Origin: Streptomyces sp. NA04227
GTDB lineage: Bacteria > Actinomycetota > Actinomycetes > Streptomycetales > Streptomycetaceae
DNA: 64,000 nucleotides
Assembly (NCBI RefSeq): GCF_013364195.1
Contig: NZ_CP054918.1
Coordinates: 7,181,001 to 7,245,000, forward strand
Direction: 5' to 3'
Below, one piece after another: positions 44,358-56,800 of the stretch (positions are counted from its first letter, which is position 1; each line of letters begins with the position of its first letter). Under the pieces are notes generated by a model that saw nothing but the letters and a program-made list of their open reading frames with translations, was not told the DNA's origin and made no database searches. Both the position numbers and the translations under genes were made by a program.

Positions 44358-47300
44358 GTGACCAATGTGCGTCGTGGGCGTATTGCCATCGTCGGAATAG
44401 CAGCTCGGCTGCCTAATTCGGCGGGGCCTGGCGCGGTGTGGAACCTTTTGCGCGAGGGCGTGGATGCGATCCGGGCGCGTGATGCCGACCGGCCTTTCGG
44501 GCCGGACCGGGGTGGATTCATCGACGGAATCGACGAGTTCGATCCCGACTTCTTCCACATCGCGCCGCGCGAAGCCGCGCATATCGACCCGCAGCAGCGC
44601 CTGGCGCTGGAATTGGCCTGGCAGGGTCTGGAAGACGCCGGAATTGTTGTCGCCACTGAGCCTTCTTCGCGTTCTTCGCGCATTGGTGTCTTCATGGGCG
44701 TCATGGCGGCCGACTACGCGGATCTCGTAGCCGTTTCGGGAACCCAGGGCGTCACACGGCACACTCTGACGGGCGTCGGCCGCGCGATGGTCGCCAACCG
44801 GATCTCGCACAGCCTGGGTCTCTCCGGCGCCAGCATGACCGTCGACACCGGCCAGTCCTCGTCCCTCGTGGCCGTTCACCTCGCCTGCGAGAGCCTGCGC
44901 AACGGCGAGAGCGAGACGGCCCTCGCGGGCGGCGTCCACCTCAACGTCTCCCCGCTCAGCACCACCGTCGTCGAGGCGGCGGGCGCCCTGTCCCCGGACG
45001 GCACGTCCTACGTGTTCGACGAGCGGGCCAACGGCTACGTCCGCGGCGAGGGCGGCGGCCTGGTCGTACTCAAGCCGCTGGAGCGGGCGATCGAGGACGG
45101 CGATCACATCTACGCGGTGATCGAGGGCAGCGCCGTCGGAACGGGCTCCGGCGAAGGCGGGCTGACCGTCCCGAGCGCGGACACGCAACGGCGCACCATC
45201 GCCGAGGCCCTGGACAACGCCCGTATCGACGCCGCCCAGGTGCAGTACGTCGAACTGCACGGAACGGGCACCCGGGTGGGCGACCCGATCGAGGCGCACG
45301 CACTGGGATCGGTGTTCGGCCCCTCGCGCCCGTCCGCGAACCCGCTCGCGGTCGGCTCCGTGAAGACGAACATCGGCCACCTCGAAGGCGCCGCGGGCAT
45401 CGCCGGGCTGATCAAGACCGCGCTCTGCATCGACCGGCGCGAGCTCGTCCCGAGCCTCAACTTCGTACGTCCCAACCCGCAGATCGCCCTGGACGAACTG
45501 GGCCTGCGCGTGGTCACCGGCACCGAACCCTGGCCTGCCGCCGAGCACCCCCTCACGGCGGGGGTCACCTCGCTGGGCATCGGCGGCAGTTGCTGCCACA
45601 TGGTGCTTACGGCGGGGCCGCCGACCGGTGAGGCGGAGCGGTCCGGGGTGCGTGGGGATGCGCCGGAGGCCCGTTCACCGATGGCCGGTCCGGCGGTGGT
45701 TCGTCCGGCGGTGGTGCCGGTGGTCGTGTCGGCCAAGAGCGCCGAGGCCTTGGCGGGGCAGGCGGAGCGGTTGCGTTCGCATCTGCTGGAGCGGCCTGAG
45801 CTTGATGTGGTGGACGTGGCGTTCTCGGCCGTGACGGCGAGGGCGCAGTTCGAGCGGCGGGCGTCTGTCGTGGCGTCCGACCGGGACAGCTTGCTGGCGG
45901 GGCTGGCCGCGTTGGCCGAGCGGCCGTCGACGGCCGGGTTGATCGCGGGTAGGACGGGCTTCCTGTTTACGGGGCAGGGTGCGCAGCGGGCAGGGATGGG
46001 TGCTGGTCTGGCGGCCGCCCATCCGGTGTTCGCCGAGGCCTTGGACGAGGTGTGTGGTCACCTCGATCCGTTGCTCGGCCGGTCGTTGAAGGAGCTGTTG
46101 TTCGCGGCCAAGGGGTCTGATGAGGCTGCGTTGTTGGACCGTACGGAGTTCACGCAGGCTGCGTTGTTCGCCGTTGAGGTGGCTCTGTTCCGGTTGCTCG
46201 AGTCGCTTGGCGTGAAGCCGGATGTGCTGATCGGGCACTCGGTGGGCGAGTTGGCCTGTGCGCATGTGGCCGGGGTGCTGTCGCTGGAGGACGCCTGCTC
46301 GTTGGTGGCGGCGCGTGGCCGGTTGATGGGTGCGCTGCCCGAGGGCGGCGGCATGGTCGCGGTCCAGGCGACGGAGGCCGAAGCCGTCGCCTCGCTGGCC
46401 GGGTTCGAGGGTCGTCTGTCGGTGGCTGCGGTCAACGGGCCGACCGCGGTGGTGGTGTCGGGTGAGCTGGGCGCGATTGAGGAGTGGCTGCCGTTCTGGC
46501 AGGAGCAGGGCCGTAAGACGACGCGTCTGCGCGTGAGTCACGCTTTCCACTCCCCGCTGATGGAGCCGATGCTGGACGAATTCCGGGCCATCGCCGAAGA
46601 GTTGACGTTCCGGGACCCGCAGATCGCCGTGGTGTCGAATCTGACCGGTGATGTGGTGACGGATGAATTGACGGATCCGTCGTACTGGGTGCGTCATGTG
46701 CGTGAAGCCGTTCGATTCGCGGACGGTGTACGCACATTGGCCGCCGAGGGCGTCACGCGATTTGTCGAGGTCGGTCCGGATGCGGTATTGACGGCGATGG
46801 CTCGGCAGATTCTCGACGTGGTGGAGAACGCCGCCGAGAATGTGGGCGATGCCCCTCATGGCGCCCATGGTGAAGTGGTTTTCGCGCCGGTGATGCGTTC
46901 CCGAGTGGCGGAGCCGGAGGCTTTTGCCGGATTCCTGGGGCAGGCACATTGTGCGGGCATTCCGGTCGCATGGCAGGAGTTTTTCGCGAGTTCAGGCGCG
47001 CGGCGCGTGGAATTGCCGACGTACGCGTTTCAGCGGGAGCGGTACTGGCTGTCGCCGAGTGCCGATGCAGGGGAGCCGGCCCAACCCTCGGGATCGGCTG
47101 TCGAGTGGGCCCGGCCTGTGCAACCGGAGCCTGCGAAGACCCAGTCCGGGAGCGACGCCCTACTTGCACAACGGCTGGCGGGTGTCGCCGGGGCGGACCG
47201 GGAGCGGGCCGTCCTGGAGGTGGTCCTGACGCAGGTGGCGGCGGTACTCGGACGGGCCTCAGCGGGACAGGTCGACCCTCGCCGCACGTTCAAGGACCTC

Positions 47301-50300
47301 GGATTCGACTCGCTCGCGGGCGTGGAGCTGCGTGACCGGCTCATCGAGGCGACCGGCCTGCGCCTGCCCACCACCCTGGTCTTCGACCACCCGACCTCCA
47401 CCGCGATCGCCCGCCTCCTTGTGACCGAGGTCGACGGGCACGGCCCCGCCACCGCGCCGGTCGCGAAGGCGCGGCGTTCCGGCAGCGACGAGCCGCTCGC
47501 GATCGTGGGTATGGCGTGCCGGTACCCGGGCGGTGTGACCTCGCCCCAGGAACTGTGGCGACTCGTCGCCGAAGGCCGCGACGCGGTCGGCGGTCTGCCC
47601 ACCGACCGCGGCTGGGATCTGGAGCGGCTCTACCACCCGGACCCCGCGCACGACGGCACCATCTACATGCGGGGCGGCAGCTTCCTCAACGGCATCGGCG
47701 AGTTCGACGCGGGCTTCTTCGGCATCAGCCCGCGCGAGGCAACGGCGATGGATCCGCAGCAGCGGCTGCTGCTCGAAGCGGCCTGGGAGGCGCTGGAGGA
47801 CGCCGGGATCGATCCGACCTCGTTGCGCGGCAGCGACAGCGGCGTCTTCGCCGGTGTGATGCCGATGGATTACGGGACCTCCCCGGAGTTCACCGGCCAC
47901 ATGCCGCCGGAGCTGGAGGGTTTCCGGCTGACGGGTACGACGACGAGTGTGGTGTCGGGCCGGGTGGCGTACAGCTTCGGTTTCGAGGGTCCTGCGGTGA
48001 CGGTGGATACGGCGTGTTCGTCGTCGCTGGTCGCGCTGCACTTGGCGTCGCAGGCGTTGCGGTCGGGTGAGTGTTCGTTGGCGCTTGCCGGTGGTGTGAC
48101 GGTGATGTCGGGGCCGTTCTTGTTGCAGGAGTTCAGTCGTCAGCGGGGGTTGGCGGCTGATGGTCGGTGCAAGTCGTATGCGGCGGGCGCTGATGGGACC
48201 GGGTTCTCGGATGGTGCGGGTTTGGTTGTTCTGGAGCGGTTGTCGGATGCTCGGCGCAATGGGCACCGGATTCTGGGTGTGATCCGTGGCAGTGCGGTCA
48301 ACCAGGATGGTGCGAGTAACGGTCTGACCGCGCCGAATGGTCCGTCGCAGGAGCGGGTGATTCGGCAGGCGTTGGAGAACGCGGGTCTGAGTCCGGCGGA
48401 TGTGGATGCGGTGGAGGGGCACGGGACAGGTACGCGTCTTGGTGACCCGATCGAGGCTCAGGCGCTGCTAGCGACTTACGGTCAGGAGCGGGTGGATGGT
48501 CGTCCGCTGAGGCTTGGGTCGATCAAGTCGAACATCGGTCATACGTCGGCTGCGGCTGGTGTTGCTGGTGTGATCAAGATGGTGATGGCGATGCGGCACG
48601 GAGTGCTGCCGCAGACCCTGAACGTGGACGAGCCCTCGCCGCACGTCGATTGGACCGCCGGTCAGATTGAACTGCTGACGGAGGCTGCTGAGTGGCCTGT
48701 CTCGGGTGAGCGGCCGCGTCGTGCGGGTGTGTCGTCGTTCGGTGTGAGCGGGACCAATGCGCACGTGATTGTCGAGGGTGCGCCTCCGGCCGAGGACGCG
48801 ACCGAAGCGGCACCGGTGGTTCGTCCGGCGGTGGTGCCCGTGGTGCTGTCGGCCAAGAGCGCGGCGGCTTTGGCGGGTCAGGCGGAGCGGTTGCGGTCGT
48901 ACTTGGTCGCTCGTCCTGAGCTTGATGTGGTGGATGTGGCGTTCTCGGCGGTTGCGGCGAGGGCGCAGTTCGACGAGCGCGCCGTCGTCACTGCGGCGGA
49001 CCGGGATGAGCTGCTGGCGGGGCTGGCCGCACTGACGGAGCAGCTGCCGACGGGCGGGTTGGTCGCGGGTAAGACGGGCTTCCTGTTTACGGGTCAGGGT
49101 GCTCAACGGGCGGGAATGGGCGCTGAGTTGGTGGCGGCCTATCCGGTGTTTGCTGAGGCCTTGGATGAGGTGTGTGGTCAGCTCGACTCGCACCTTGGCC
49201 GGTCGTTGAAGGAGTTGTTGTTCGCGGCCAAGGGGTCTGATGAGGCAGCTCTGTTGGACCGTACGGAGTTCACGCAGGCGGCGTTGTTCGCGGTTGAGGT
49301 GGCTCTGTTCCGGCTGCTTGAGTCCCTGGGTGTGAAGCCGGATGTGCTGATCGGGCATTCGGTGGGTGAGTTGGCCTGTGCGCATGTCGCCGGGGTGCTG
49401 TCGCTGGAAGACGCCTGCTCGTTGGTGGCGGCTCGTGGCCGGTTGATGGGTGCGCTGCCCGAGGGCGGCGGAATGGTCGCGGTCCAGGCAACGGAGGCCG
49501 AAGTCGTCGCCTCGCTGGCCGACTTCGAGGGTCGTCTGTCAATCGCTGCGGTCAACGGGCCGATGGCACTGGTCGTTTCGGGCGAGCTGGGCGCGATTGA
49601 GGAGTGGCTGCCGTTCTGGCAGGAGCAGGGTCGTAAGACAACCCGCCTGCGGGTGAGTCACGCGTTCCACTCGCCGCTGATGGAGCCGATGCTCGACGAA
49701 TTCAGGTCCATAGCGGAGCAGGTGACGTTCCACGAGCCGCAGGTCGCCGTGGTGTCGAACCTGACCGGCGGTGCGGTGACGTCGGAACTGACCGACCCGT
49801 CCTACTGGGTGCGTCACGTCCGCGAGGCAGTCCGTTTCGCCGACGGCATCCGCACCCTGTCGGACCTGGGCGTGACCCGCTTCGTCGAGGTCGGCCCCGA
49901 CGCGGTCCTGGCCGCTATGGCCCAGCAGACGCTCGACACGGACGACCAGGACGCTGTCTTCGTACCGACCTTGCGAGGTCGAACCCCCGAACCGGAAGCC
50001 TTCGCAGCCTTCCTCGGTCAAGCCCATGTCGCAGGCCTTCCCGTCAACTGGCAGGCGTTCTACGCAGGTTCGGGCGCCAAGCCCGTCGAACTGCCCACCT
50101 ACGCCTTCCAACGCGACCGCTACTGGCTCACCCCCGGCACAGGCGCCGGAGACCCGGCCGCCGCAGGCCTCACGAGCATCGACCACCCGATCCTCAGCGC
50201 GACCCTGCCGGTCGGTGACCGCGATGAGTGGCTGTTCACGGGGCGTCTGTCCCAGGAGTCCGCGCCGTGGGTGCGGGACCATGCCATCCATGGCGCGGTG

Positions 50301-53300
50301 ATCGTTCCCGGTACCGCGCTGGTTGAGATGGCTGGTGCCGCAGGTCGCCTCGCGGGCGCCCCCGTTGTCGACGAGCTGGTTCTCGAAGCACCGCTCGTCC
50401 TCCCTGAGAACACTTCGGTGCACGTACAGGTCAAGGTCGGCGAGCCGGACGAGGAGGGCCGCCGTGAGGTGGCCGTGTTCTCCCGTCCGGCGGCCGAGGA
50501 GGCTGCTCAGCAAGCGACCTGTCACGCCCGTGGCACTCTCACCACCACGTCCGAGGCTCCTAGCGCCTCGTGGTCCGTGCAGTGGCCCCCGGCCGCAGCG
50601 GAGCCCATCGATACCGATGTGCTGTACGCCCGCCTCGCCGACCTCGGCTACACCTACGGCCCGGCTTTCCAGAACGTACGGTCCGCCTGGCGTGAGGGCG
50701 AGACCGTCTACACCGAGCTTGCCCTGCGCGACGAAGAGACCGACGGGGCTGCGCAGTTCGCGCTCCACCCCGCCCTCTTCGACGCCGCCCTGCACGGCGG
50801 ACTGGAGCGCCTGGCGTCCGGCGACGAGTCGGTGACGCAGTTGCCGTTCTCCTGGTCCGGTGTCCGGCTCGGGCAGACCGGCGCGGCCCGTGTCAGGGTG
50901 CGGATCGCCCCGGTGGACGACTCCGGGTTGCGGATCGATGTCGCCGAGGAGCAGGGCGGGGCGGTCGGTGAAGTGGCGCGGCTGATGTTCCGGCCTGCCG
51001 AGCGTGCGAAGTTCCAGAGTGGGCGCCCGGCGACGCAGAACTCGCTGTACCAGGTCGACTGGACCGCACTTGCCGCCGCCGAGCAGGAGCACACCGGCGG
51101 AGTGGTGGCGCTGGGCGACCTGTCCCTGCCGATGCCGGTACAGCGCTTCGCGGACCTCGACGCGCTCGAGGACGCGGTGGCCGCCGGTGCGCCGGCCCCG
51201 GAAGCGGTTCTCGTCGCGGTCCGTGGCGCGGAAGGCGACGGCGACGCCGCCCTGGCGGCACGCTTCGTCGCCAACGACACGCTGACCCTGGTCCGGCGGT
51301 GGCTCGAGGGCACTTTCCTGGACGAATCCAGGCTGGTCGTCGTCACACACCGGGGTATCGCCGTGGGAGACGACGTACCGGAACTGACCTCGGCTCCGGT
51401 CTGGGGACTGGTGCGCTGCGCGCAGTCCGAGCACCCGGGTCGGTTTGTCCTGGTCGACCACGACGGCACCGTCGGCGAGACACAGTGGAACTCCCTACTG
51501 GTCGCCGACGAACCGGAGTTGGCGGTCCGGGGAGGGCGCGTCCTCGCGCCGCGTCTCGCCGCTGCTCGTACCACCGCGGCATCCTTCGACCGCGACTGGC
51601 GGCTGTCGATCGAGCGCAAGGGGGCACTGGACGGCCTGGAGATCGTCTCCTCGGGCGCCGACCGTCCGCTGCTGGCCGGTGAGGTACGGATCGGCATCCG
51701 GGCGGCGGGCCTGAACTTCCGGGACGTACTGATCGCCCTGGGGACCTACCCCGGTGAGGCGCCGCTCGGCAGCGAGGCCGCGGGCGTGGTCGTGGAAGTC
51801 GGCCCCGAGGTGTCCGGCCTGGCGCCCGGCGACCGGGTCATGGGCCTGGTACCGGACGGCTTCGGCTCGGTCGGGATCACCGACCACCGGATGATCGTGC
51901 CGATGCCGGAGGACTGGTCCTTCACGGAAGCGGCCGCAACTCCCTTGGTTTTCCTGACCGCTTACTACGGTCTGGTGGATCTGGCCGGGTTGCAGCGTGG
52001 TGAGCGTTTGTTGGTGCATGCGGCGGCCGGTGGTGTGGGTATGGCGGCGGTTCAGCTTGCCCGGCACTTCGGTGTGGAGGTCCTGGCGACGGCGAGTGAG
52101 CCGAAGTGGGCTGCGGTACGCGAACTCGGCGTGGCCGATGACCGGATCGCCTCCTCCCGTAATCTGTCCTTCCGGGAGAAGTTCCTCGAGGCGACGGATG
52201 GCGCGGGTGTCGATGTCGTACTGAACGCTCTGGCAGGGGAGTTCATCGACGCGTCCCTCGAACTGCTGCCGCGTGGTGGCCGGTTCATCGAGATGGGCAA
52301 GGCCGACCTGCGCGACCCGGACCTCGTCGCCGCCGACCATCCCGGGGTCCGCTACCGCTCGTACGACCTCTTCGAGGCAGGGCCCGAGCGGATCCAGGAG
52401 ATGTTGTGCGAGATCGTGGCGCTGTTCGAGAAGGGTGTACTGGAGCACGCACCCGTCCGGACCTGGGATGTGCGCCGGGGTGCGGAGGCGTTCCGGTTCC
52501 TGCGCGAAGGCCGTAACACCGGCAAGGTCGTACTGACGGTTCCGGCGCCGCTGGACCCGGAGGGCACGGTCCTGATCACCGGCGGTACGGGCGGTCTCGG
52601 TGCCCTGTTCGCCCAGCATCTGGCCGGGCAGCACGGTGCCAAGCATCTGGTCCTTGTGAGCAGGCGCGGACCCGCTGCGGACGGGGTGTCCGAACTGGTC
52701 GCGGAACTGGGCGAGTTGGGCGCCGACGCTCGCGCGGTGGCGTGTGATGTGGCCGACCGGGACCAGCTCGCGAAGCTTTGCGCCTCGCTGGAGCGTCCGT
52801 TGACGGCGGTGATCCATGCGGCGGGCGTCCTGGACGACGGCCTGGTGGACTCGATGACGCCTGAGCAGGTCGAGCGGGTGATGCGGCCGAAGCTCGACGC
52901 CGCCCTGCATCTGGACGAGTTGACGACGGACATGGACCTTTCCGCTTTCGTCCTGTTCTCCTCCGTCGCCGCGCTCATCGGCAGCCCCGGCCAGGCCAAC
53001 TACGCCGCCGCCAACGCCGGTCTCGACGCCCTGGCCGCGCGGCGACGTGCCGACGGACTGCCCGCGACCTCGCTGGTCTGGGGCCTGTGGGCCGAGGAAC
53101 GCAGCATGGCCGGAACGCTCGACGAAGGCAGTGTGGCGCGCTGGGCCCGGATGGGCATCGAGCCGCTGTCCAACGAGCTGGGCCTGCGACTCTTCGACGT
53201 CGCACGGCTGATGGACACCGCGGCGCCCGTGCCGGTACGGCTCAACTCCGGTGCGCTGCAGGACCAGTCGCGCAGCGGCGCGCTGCCCCAACTGCTGCGC

Positions 53301-53888
53301 GCCCTGGTCCGGGAACCCTCCCGGCGCGGCGCCGCGTCGACCGGTGGCTCGCTGACGGAGCAGCTCGCCGCGATGGCCGAGGGCGACCGGGCGCAAGCCG
53401 TCCGGGAACTGGTGCAGACCCATGTCGCGGCCGTGCTCGGCCACACCTCCACGGCCTCGATCGACTTGGACAACACGTTCAAGGAGGTCGGCCTCGACTC
53501 GCTGGCCGCGGTGGAACTGCGCAACCGGCTCACCAAGGCGACCGGCCTGAGGCTCCCCACCACGCTGGTCTTTGACCACCCGACCCCGGGTGCTGTCGCC
53601 GAGCTCCTGCACGACAAGGCCGCCGGGCCGCAGGAGAGCCGCCCCTCCCCGTTGGACGAGGCGCTGAAGCAACTCGAACTGGTACTGGCGTCCGGCGACG
53701 CGAACGAACTGGTCGCGTTCGAGCTGCGCCTGCGTTCCCTGGGCAACCGCCTGCGGACCGTGCTCAGCGGAATCGACGGCGACAGCGGCGGTGAACTCGG
53801 CGACGGCGGCGACGAGTTCGACGACCTGGACGACGTGTCCGACGACGAGATTTTCGACTTGATCGACAAAGAGATCGGAATGGCATGA
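44358..53888 (+). CDS. Type I modular PKS: KSQ loading module plus fully reducing module 1
   Basis: 3176 aa; GTG start with GGGGGA just upstream. Loading module: KSQ (6-420) whose active site reads [10 protein letters not shown] with Gln166 for Cys, a decarboxylating type; AT (530-850; Ser628, HAFH 728-731, malonyl type); ACP (Ser985). Module 1: KS (1045-1470; Cys1220), AT (1570-1880; Ser1668, HAFH 1768-1771, malonyl), DH (His1975 in [10 protein letters not shown]), ER (2405-2725; NADPH motif [13 protein letters not shown]), KR (2735-2925; [11 protein letters not shown] motif so B-type, Tyr in GQANYAAAN) and ACP (Ser3048). The last 90 residues are an acidic C-terminal docking region. Its stop overlaps the next start (ATGA). 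Expected result: acetyl starter extended by one fully saturated C2 unit. Confidence 0.95.
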   Translation: MTNVRRGRIAIVGIAARLPNSAGPGAVWNLLREGVDAIRARDADRPFGPDRGGFIDGIDEFDPDFFHIAPREAAHIDPQQRLALELAWQGLEDAGIVVATEPSSRSSRIGVFMGVMAADYADLVAVSGTQGVTRHTLTGVGRAMVANRISHSLGLSGASMTVDTGQSSSLVAVHLACESLRNGESETALAGGVHLNVSPLSTTVVEAAGALSPDGTSYVFDERANGYVRGEGGGLVVLKPLERAIEDGDHIYAVIEGSAVGTGSGEGGLTVPSADTQRRTIAEALDNARIDAAQVQYVELHGTGTRVGDPIEAHALGSVFGPSRPSANPLAVGSVKTNIGHLEGAAGIAGLIKTALCIDRRELVPSLNFVRPNPQIALDELGLRVVTGTEPWPAAEHPLTAGVTSLGIGGSCCHMVLTAGPPTGEAERSGVRGDAPEARSPMAGPAVVRPAVVPVVVSAKSAEALAGQAERLRSHLLERPELDVVDVAFSAVTARAQFERRASVVASDRDSLLAGLAALAERPSTAGLIAGRTGFLFTGQGAQRAGMGAGLAAAHPVFAEALDEVCGHLDPLLGRSLKELLFAAKGSDEAALLDRTEFTQAALFAVEVALFRLLESLGVKPDVLIGHSVGELACAHVAGVLSLEDACSLVAARGRLMGALPEGGGMVAVQATEAEAVASLAGFEGRLSVAAVNGPTAVVVSGELGAIEEWLPFWQEQGRKTTRLRVSHAFHSPLMEPMLDEFRAIAEELTFRDPQIAVVSNLTGDVVTDELTDPSYWVRHVREAVRFADGVRTLAAEGVTRFVEVGPDAVLTAMARQILDVVENAAENVGDAPHGAHGEVVFAPVMRSRVAEPEAFAGFLGQAHCAGIPVAWQEFFASSGARRVELPTYAFQRERYWLSPSADAGEPAQPSGSAVEWARPVQPEPAKTQSGSDALLAQRLAGVAGADRERAVLEVVLTQVAAVLGRASAGQVDPRRTFKDLGFDSLAGVELRDRLIEATGLRLPTTLVFDHPTSTAIARLLVTEVDGHGPATAPVAKARRSGSDEPLAIVGMACRYPGGVTSPQELWRLVAEGRDAVGGLPTDRGWDLERLYHPDPAHDGTIYMRGGSFLNGIGEFDAGFFGISPREATAMDPQQRLLLEAAWEALEDAGIDPTSLRGSDSGVFAGVMPMDYGTSPEFTGHMPPELEGFRLTGTTTSVVSGRVAYSFGFEGPAVTVDTACSSSLVALHLASQALRSGECSLALAGGVTVMSGPFLLQEFSRQRGLAADGRCKSYAAGADGTGFSDGAGLVVLERLSDARRNGHRILGVIRGSAVNQDGASNGLTAPNGPSQERVIRQALENAGLSPADVDAVEGHGTGTRLGDPIEAQALLATYGQERVDGRPLRLGSIKSNIGHTSAAAGVAGVIKMVMAMRHGVLPQTLNVDEPSPHVDWTAGQIELLTEAAEWPVSGERPRRAGVSSFGVSGTNAHVIVEGAPPAEDATEAAPVVRPAVVPVVLSAKSAAALAGQAERLRSYLVARPELDVVDVAFSAVAARAQFDERAVVTAADRDELLAGLAALTEQLPTGGLVAGKTGFLFTGQGAQRAGMGAELVAAYPVFAEALDEVCGQLDSHLGRSLKELLFAAKGSDEAALLDRTEFTQAALFAVEVALFRLLESLGVKPDVLIGHSVGELACAHVAGVLSLEDACSLVAARGRLMGALPEGGGMVAVQATEAEVVASLADFEGRLSIAAVNGPMALVVSGELGAIEEWLPFWQEQGRKTTRLRVSHAFHSPLMEPMLDEFRSIAEQVTFHEPQVAVVSNLTGGAVTSELTDPSYWVRHVREAVRFADGIRTLSDLGVTRFVEVGPDAVLAAMAQQTLDTDDQDAVFVPTLRGRTPEPEAFAAFLGQAHVAGLPVNWQAFYAGSGAKPVELPTYAFQRDRYWLTPGTGAGDPAAAGLTSIDHPILSATLPVGDRDEWLFTGRLSQESAPWVRDHAIHGAVIVPGTALVEMAGAAGRLAGAPVVDELVLEAPLVLPENTSVHVQVKVGEPDEEGRREVAVFSRPAAEEAAQQATCHARGTLTTTSEAPSASWSVQWPPAAAEPIDTDVLYARLADLGYTYGPAFQNVRSAWREGETVYTELALRDEETDGAAQFALHPALFDAALHGGLERLASGDESVTQLPFSWSGVRLGQTGAARVRVRIAPVDDSGLRIDVAEEQGGAVGEVARLMFRPAERAKFQSGRPATQNSLYQVDWTALAAAEQEHTGGVVALGDLSLPMPVQRFADLDALEDAVAAGAPAPEAVLVAVRGAEGDGDAALAARFVANDTLTLVRRWLEGTFLDESRLVVVTHRGIAVGDDVPELTSAPVWGLVRCAQSEHPGRFVLVDHDGTVGETQWNSLLVADEPELAVRGGRVLAPRLAAARTTAASFDRDWRLSIERKGALDGLEIVSSGADRPLLAGEVRIGIRAAGLNFRDVLIALGTYPGEAPLGSEAAGVVVEVGPEVSGLAPGDRVMGLVPDGFGSVGITDHRMIVPMPEDWSFTEAAATPLVFLTAYYGLVDLAGLQRGERLLVHAAAGGVGMAAVQLARHFGVEVLATASEPKWAAVRELGVADDRIASSRNLSFREKFLEATDGAGVDVVLNALAGEFIDASLELLPRGGRFIEMGKADLRDPDLVAADHPGVRYRSYDLFEAGPERIQEMLCEIVALFEKGVLEHAPVRTWDVRRGAEAFRFLREGRNTGKVVLTVPAPLDPEGTVLITGGTGGLGALFAQHLAGQHGAKHLVLVSRRGPAADGVSELVAELGELGADARAVACDVADRDQLAKLCASLERPLTAVIHAAGVLDDGLVDSMTPEQVERVMRPKLDAALHLDELTTDMDLSAFVLFSSVAALIGSPGQANYAAANAGLDALAARRRADGLPATSLVWGLWAEERSMAGTLDEGSVARWARMGIEPLSNELGLRLFDVARLMDTAAPVPVRLNSGALQDQSRSGALPQLLRALVREPSRRGAASTGGSLTEQLAAMAEGDRAQAVRELVQTHVAAVLGHTSTASIDLDNTFKEVGLDSLAAVELRNRLTKATGLRLPTTLVFDHPTPGAVAELLHDKAAGPQESRPSPLDEALKQLELVLASGDANELVAFELRLRSLGNRLRTVLSGIDGDSGGELGDGGDEFDDLDDVSDDEIFDLIDKEIGMA
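45940..46560 (+). repeat. AT-domain repeat shared by the first three modules
   Basis: The loading AT segment is nearly identical in DNA to 49060-49680 (module 1) and similar to 55620-56250 (module 2), including T/G-ending codons unlike the flanks. All three are malonyl-type. This points to duplication with gene conversion. Confidence 0.8.
47908..48600 (+). repeat. KS-domain repeat, second copy at 54417-55130
   Basis: The middle of the module 1 KS, around [11 protein letters not shown] and onwards, is almost the same base for base in the module 2 KS. Codons such as GGT, GTT and TCG replace the usual C-ending forms only inside the block. Confidence 0.85.
50250..50810 (+). repeat. DH-domain repeat, second copy at 56811-57375
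   Basis: The DH domains of modules 1 and 2 match almost completely in DNA from VRDH to [13 protein letters not shown], then diverge sharply in the following KR structural region. Both keep the catalytic His and Asp. Confidence 0.85.
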
Positions 53889-56800
53889 AGCAGGTCACGG
53901 GGGATGACGCGCGCGGCGGCTCGGCGCCCGACGAGCAGAAGCTGCGCCAGTACCTGCGGAAGGTCACGGGCGAACTGCGCACGGCCAATCGGCGGATCCG
54001 CGACTTGGAACAGCGCGAGGCCGAGCCGTTGGCGATCGTGGGTATGGCCTGCCGCTATCCGGGTGGGGTGACCTCGCCCGAGGAACTGTGGCAGCTGGTG
54101 GCGGAGGGCCGGGACGCGATCTCGGGTCTGCCGACCAACCGTGGGTGGGACATGGAGCGGCTCCACCACCCGGACCCCGAGCAGCCGGGGACGGTGACCA
54201 CGAGCGGGGGCGGCTTCCTCCACGACGCCGCCGACTTCGACGCGGGCTTCTTCGGTATCAGCCCGCGCGAGGCCCTGGCGATGGACCCGCACCAGCGCGT
54301 ACTCCTCGAAGTCGCCTGGGAGGCACTCGAGGACGCCGGGGTCGACCCGACGTCCCTGCGCGGCAGCGACGCCGGGGTGTTCACCGGTGTCGTGCCCATG
54401 GACTACGGCGTCTCGATGCCGCCGGAGCTGGAGGGTTTCCGGCTGACGGGGACGACGACGAGTGTGGTGTCGGGCCGGGTGGCGTACTCCTTCGGTTTCG
54501 AGGGTCCTGCGGTGACGGTGGATACGGCGTGTTCGTCGTCGCTGGTGGCGATGCATCTGGCGTCGCAGGCGTTGCGGTCGGGTGAGTGTTCGTTGGCGCT
54601 TGCCGGTGGTGTGACGGTGATGTCGGGGCCGTTCTTGTTGCAGGAGTTCAGTCGTCAGCGGGGGTTGGCGGCTGATGGTCGGTGCAAGTCGTATGCGGCG
54701 GGCGCTGATGGGACTGGTTTCTCGGATGGTGCGGGTCTGGTTGTTCTGGAGCGGTTGTCGGATGCTCGGCGTAACGGTCACCGGATTCTGGGTGTGATCC
54801 GGGGCAGTGCGGTCAACCAGGATGGTGCGAGCAATGGCCTGACGGCTCCGAATGGTCCGTCGCAGGAGCGGGTGATTCGGCAGGCGTTGGCGAGTGCGGG
54901 GCTGGCGCCGGCGGATGTGGATGCGGTGGAGGGTCACGGGACCGGTACGCGTCTTGGTGACCCGATCGAGGCTCAGGCGCTGCTGGCGACTTACGGCCAG
55001 GAGCGGGTGGATGGTCGTCCGCTGAGGCTTGGGTCGATCAAGTCGAACATCGGTCATACGTCGGCCGCTGCCGGTGTTGCTGGTGTGATCAAGATGGTCA
55101 TGGCGATGCGGCACGGTGTGCTGCCGCAGACGCTGAACGTCGACGAGCCCTCGCCGCGAATCGACTGGAGTGCGGGGGAAGTTGAGCTCCTTACGGAGGC
55201 TGCTGAGTGGCCCCTGTCGGGTGAGCGGCCGCGTCGTGCGGGTGTGTCGTCCTTTGGTGTCAGCGGGACCAATGCGCACCTGATCCTGGAGGAGGCACCG
55301 GCAGCTGGCTCGGCTGCCGGCGGCGCGACGGCCGGCCAGGCGCCGAACGCCGAAGCCGACGCCGAGGTGGTCTCGGTGAGCCGTCCGGCGGTGGTGCCGG
55401 TGGTCGTCTCGGGCAAGAGTGCTGAGGCTTTGGCGGGGCAGGCGGAGCGGTTGCGGTCGTACTTGGTCGCTCGTCCTGAGCTTGATGTGGTGGATGTGGC
55501 GTTCTCGGCGGTTGCGGCGAGGGCGCAGTTCGATCAGCGGGCGGCAGTGGTCGCATCCGGCCGGGAGAGCCTGCTGTCCGGTCTGGCCACGTTGGCTGAG
55601 CAGGTGCCGAGCGCTGGTCTGGTCGCGGGTAAGACCGGCTTCCTCTTCACTGGCCAGGGTGCCCAACGGGCGGGAATGGGAGCCGAGTTGGCGGCTGCCT
55701 ACCCGGTGTTCGCCCACGCCTTGGACGAGGTGTGTGCTCACTTCGACTCGCACCTTGGCAGGTCGTTGAAGGAGTTGCTGTTCGCGGCCAAGGGCTCGGA
55801 CGAGGCAGCTCTGCTGGACCGTACGGAGTTCACGCAGGCCGCGATGTTCGCGGTTGAGGTGGCCCTCTTCCGGCTCCTGGAATCCCTCGATGTGAAGCCG
55901 GACGTCCTGATCGGCCATTCGGTGGGCGAGTTGGCCTGTGCGCACGTCGCGGGTGTCCTGTCGCTGGAGGACGCCTGCTCGTTGGTGGCGGCGCGTGGCC
56001 GGTTGATGGGCGCCCTTCCTGCGGGCGGCGGCATGGTCGCCGTCCAGGCAGCTGAGGCCGAAGTCACCGCCTCGCTCGCTGACTTCGAAGGTCGCCTGTC
56101 GATCGCCGCGGTCAACGGGCCGATGGCACTGGTCGTTTCAGGTGAACTGGACGCGATTGAAGAGTGGCTGCCGTTCTGGCAGGAGCAGGGCCGCAAGACA
56201 ACCCGCCTGCGGGTCAGTCACGCCTTCCACTCCCCGCTGATGGAACCGATGCTCAACGAATTCCGTACCGTCGCCGAGCAGTTGACGTTCCACGAGCCGC
56301 AGATCGCCGTGGTATCGAACCTGACCGGCGGCGTGGTCTCGTCCGAGCTGACCGACCCGTCCTACTGGGTACGTCACGTCCGTGAAGCCGTCCGCTTCGC
56401 CGACGGCATCCGCACCCTGTCGGCCCTCGGTGTAACCCGCTTCGTCGAGGTCGGCCCCGACGCGGTGCTCACCGCGATGGCTCAGCAGACCCTCGACGTC
56501 GACACCGACGACCAGGACGCGGTCTTCGTACCGGCCCTGCGTGCCCGTACCCCCGAGCCGGAAGCTTTCGCAGCCTTCCTCGGCCAAGCCCACGTCGCAG
56601 GCATCCCCCTCAACTGGCAGGCGTTCTACGCCGGTTCGGGCGCCCAGCGCATCGAACTGCCCACCTACGCCTTCCAGCGAGACCGCTACTGGCTCACCCC
56701 GGGCGCCGGATCCTCAGACCCGTCGGCTTCCGGACTCGCAAGCATCGACCACCCGATCCTCAGCGCGGCCGTGCCCGTCGGCGACCGCGACGAATGGGTC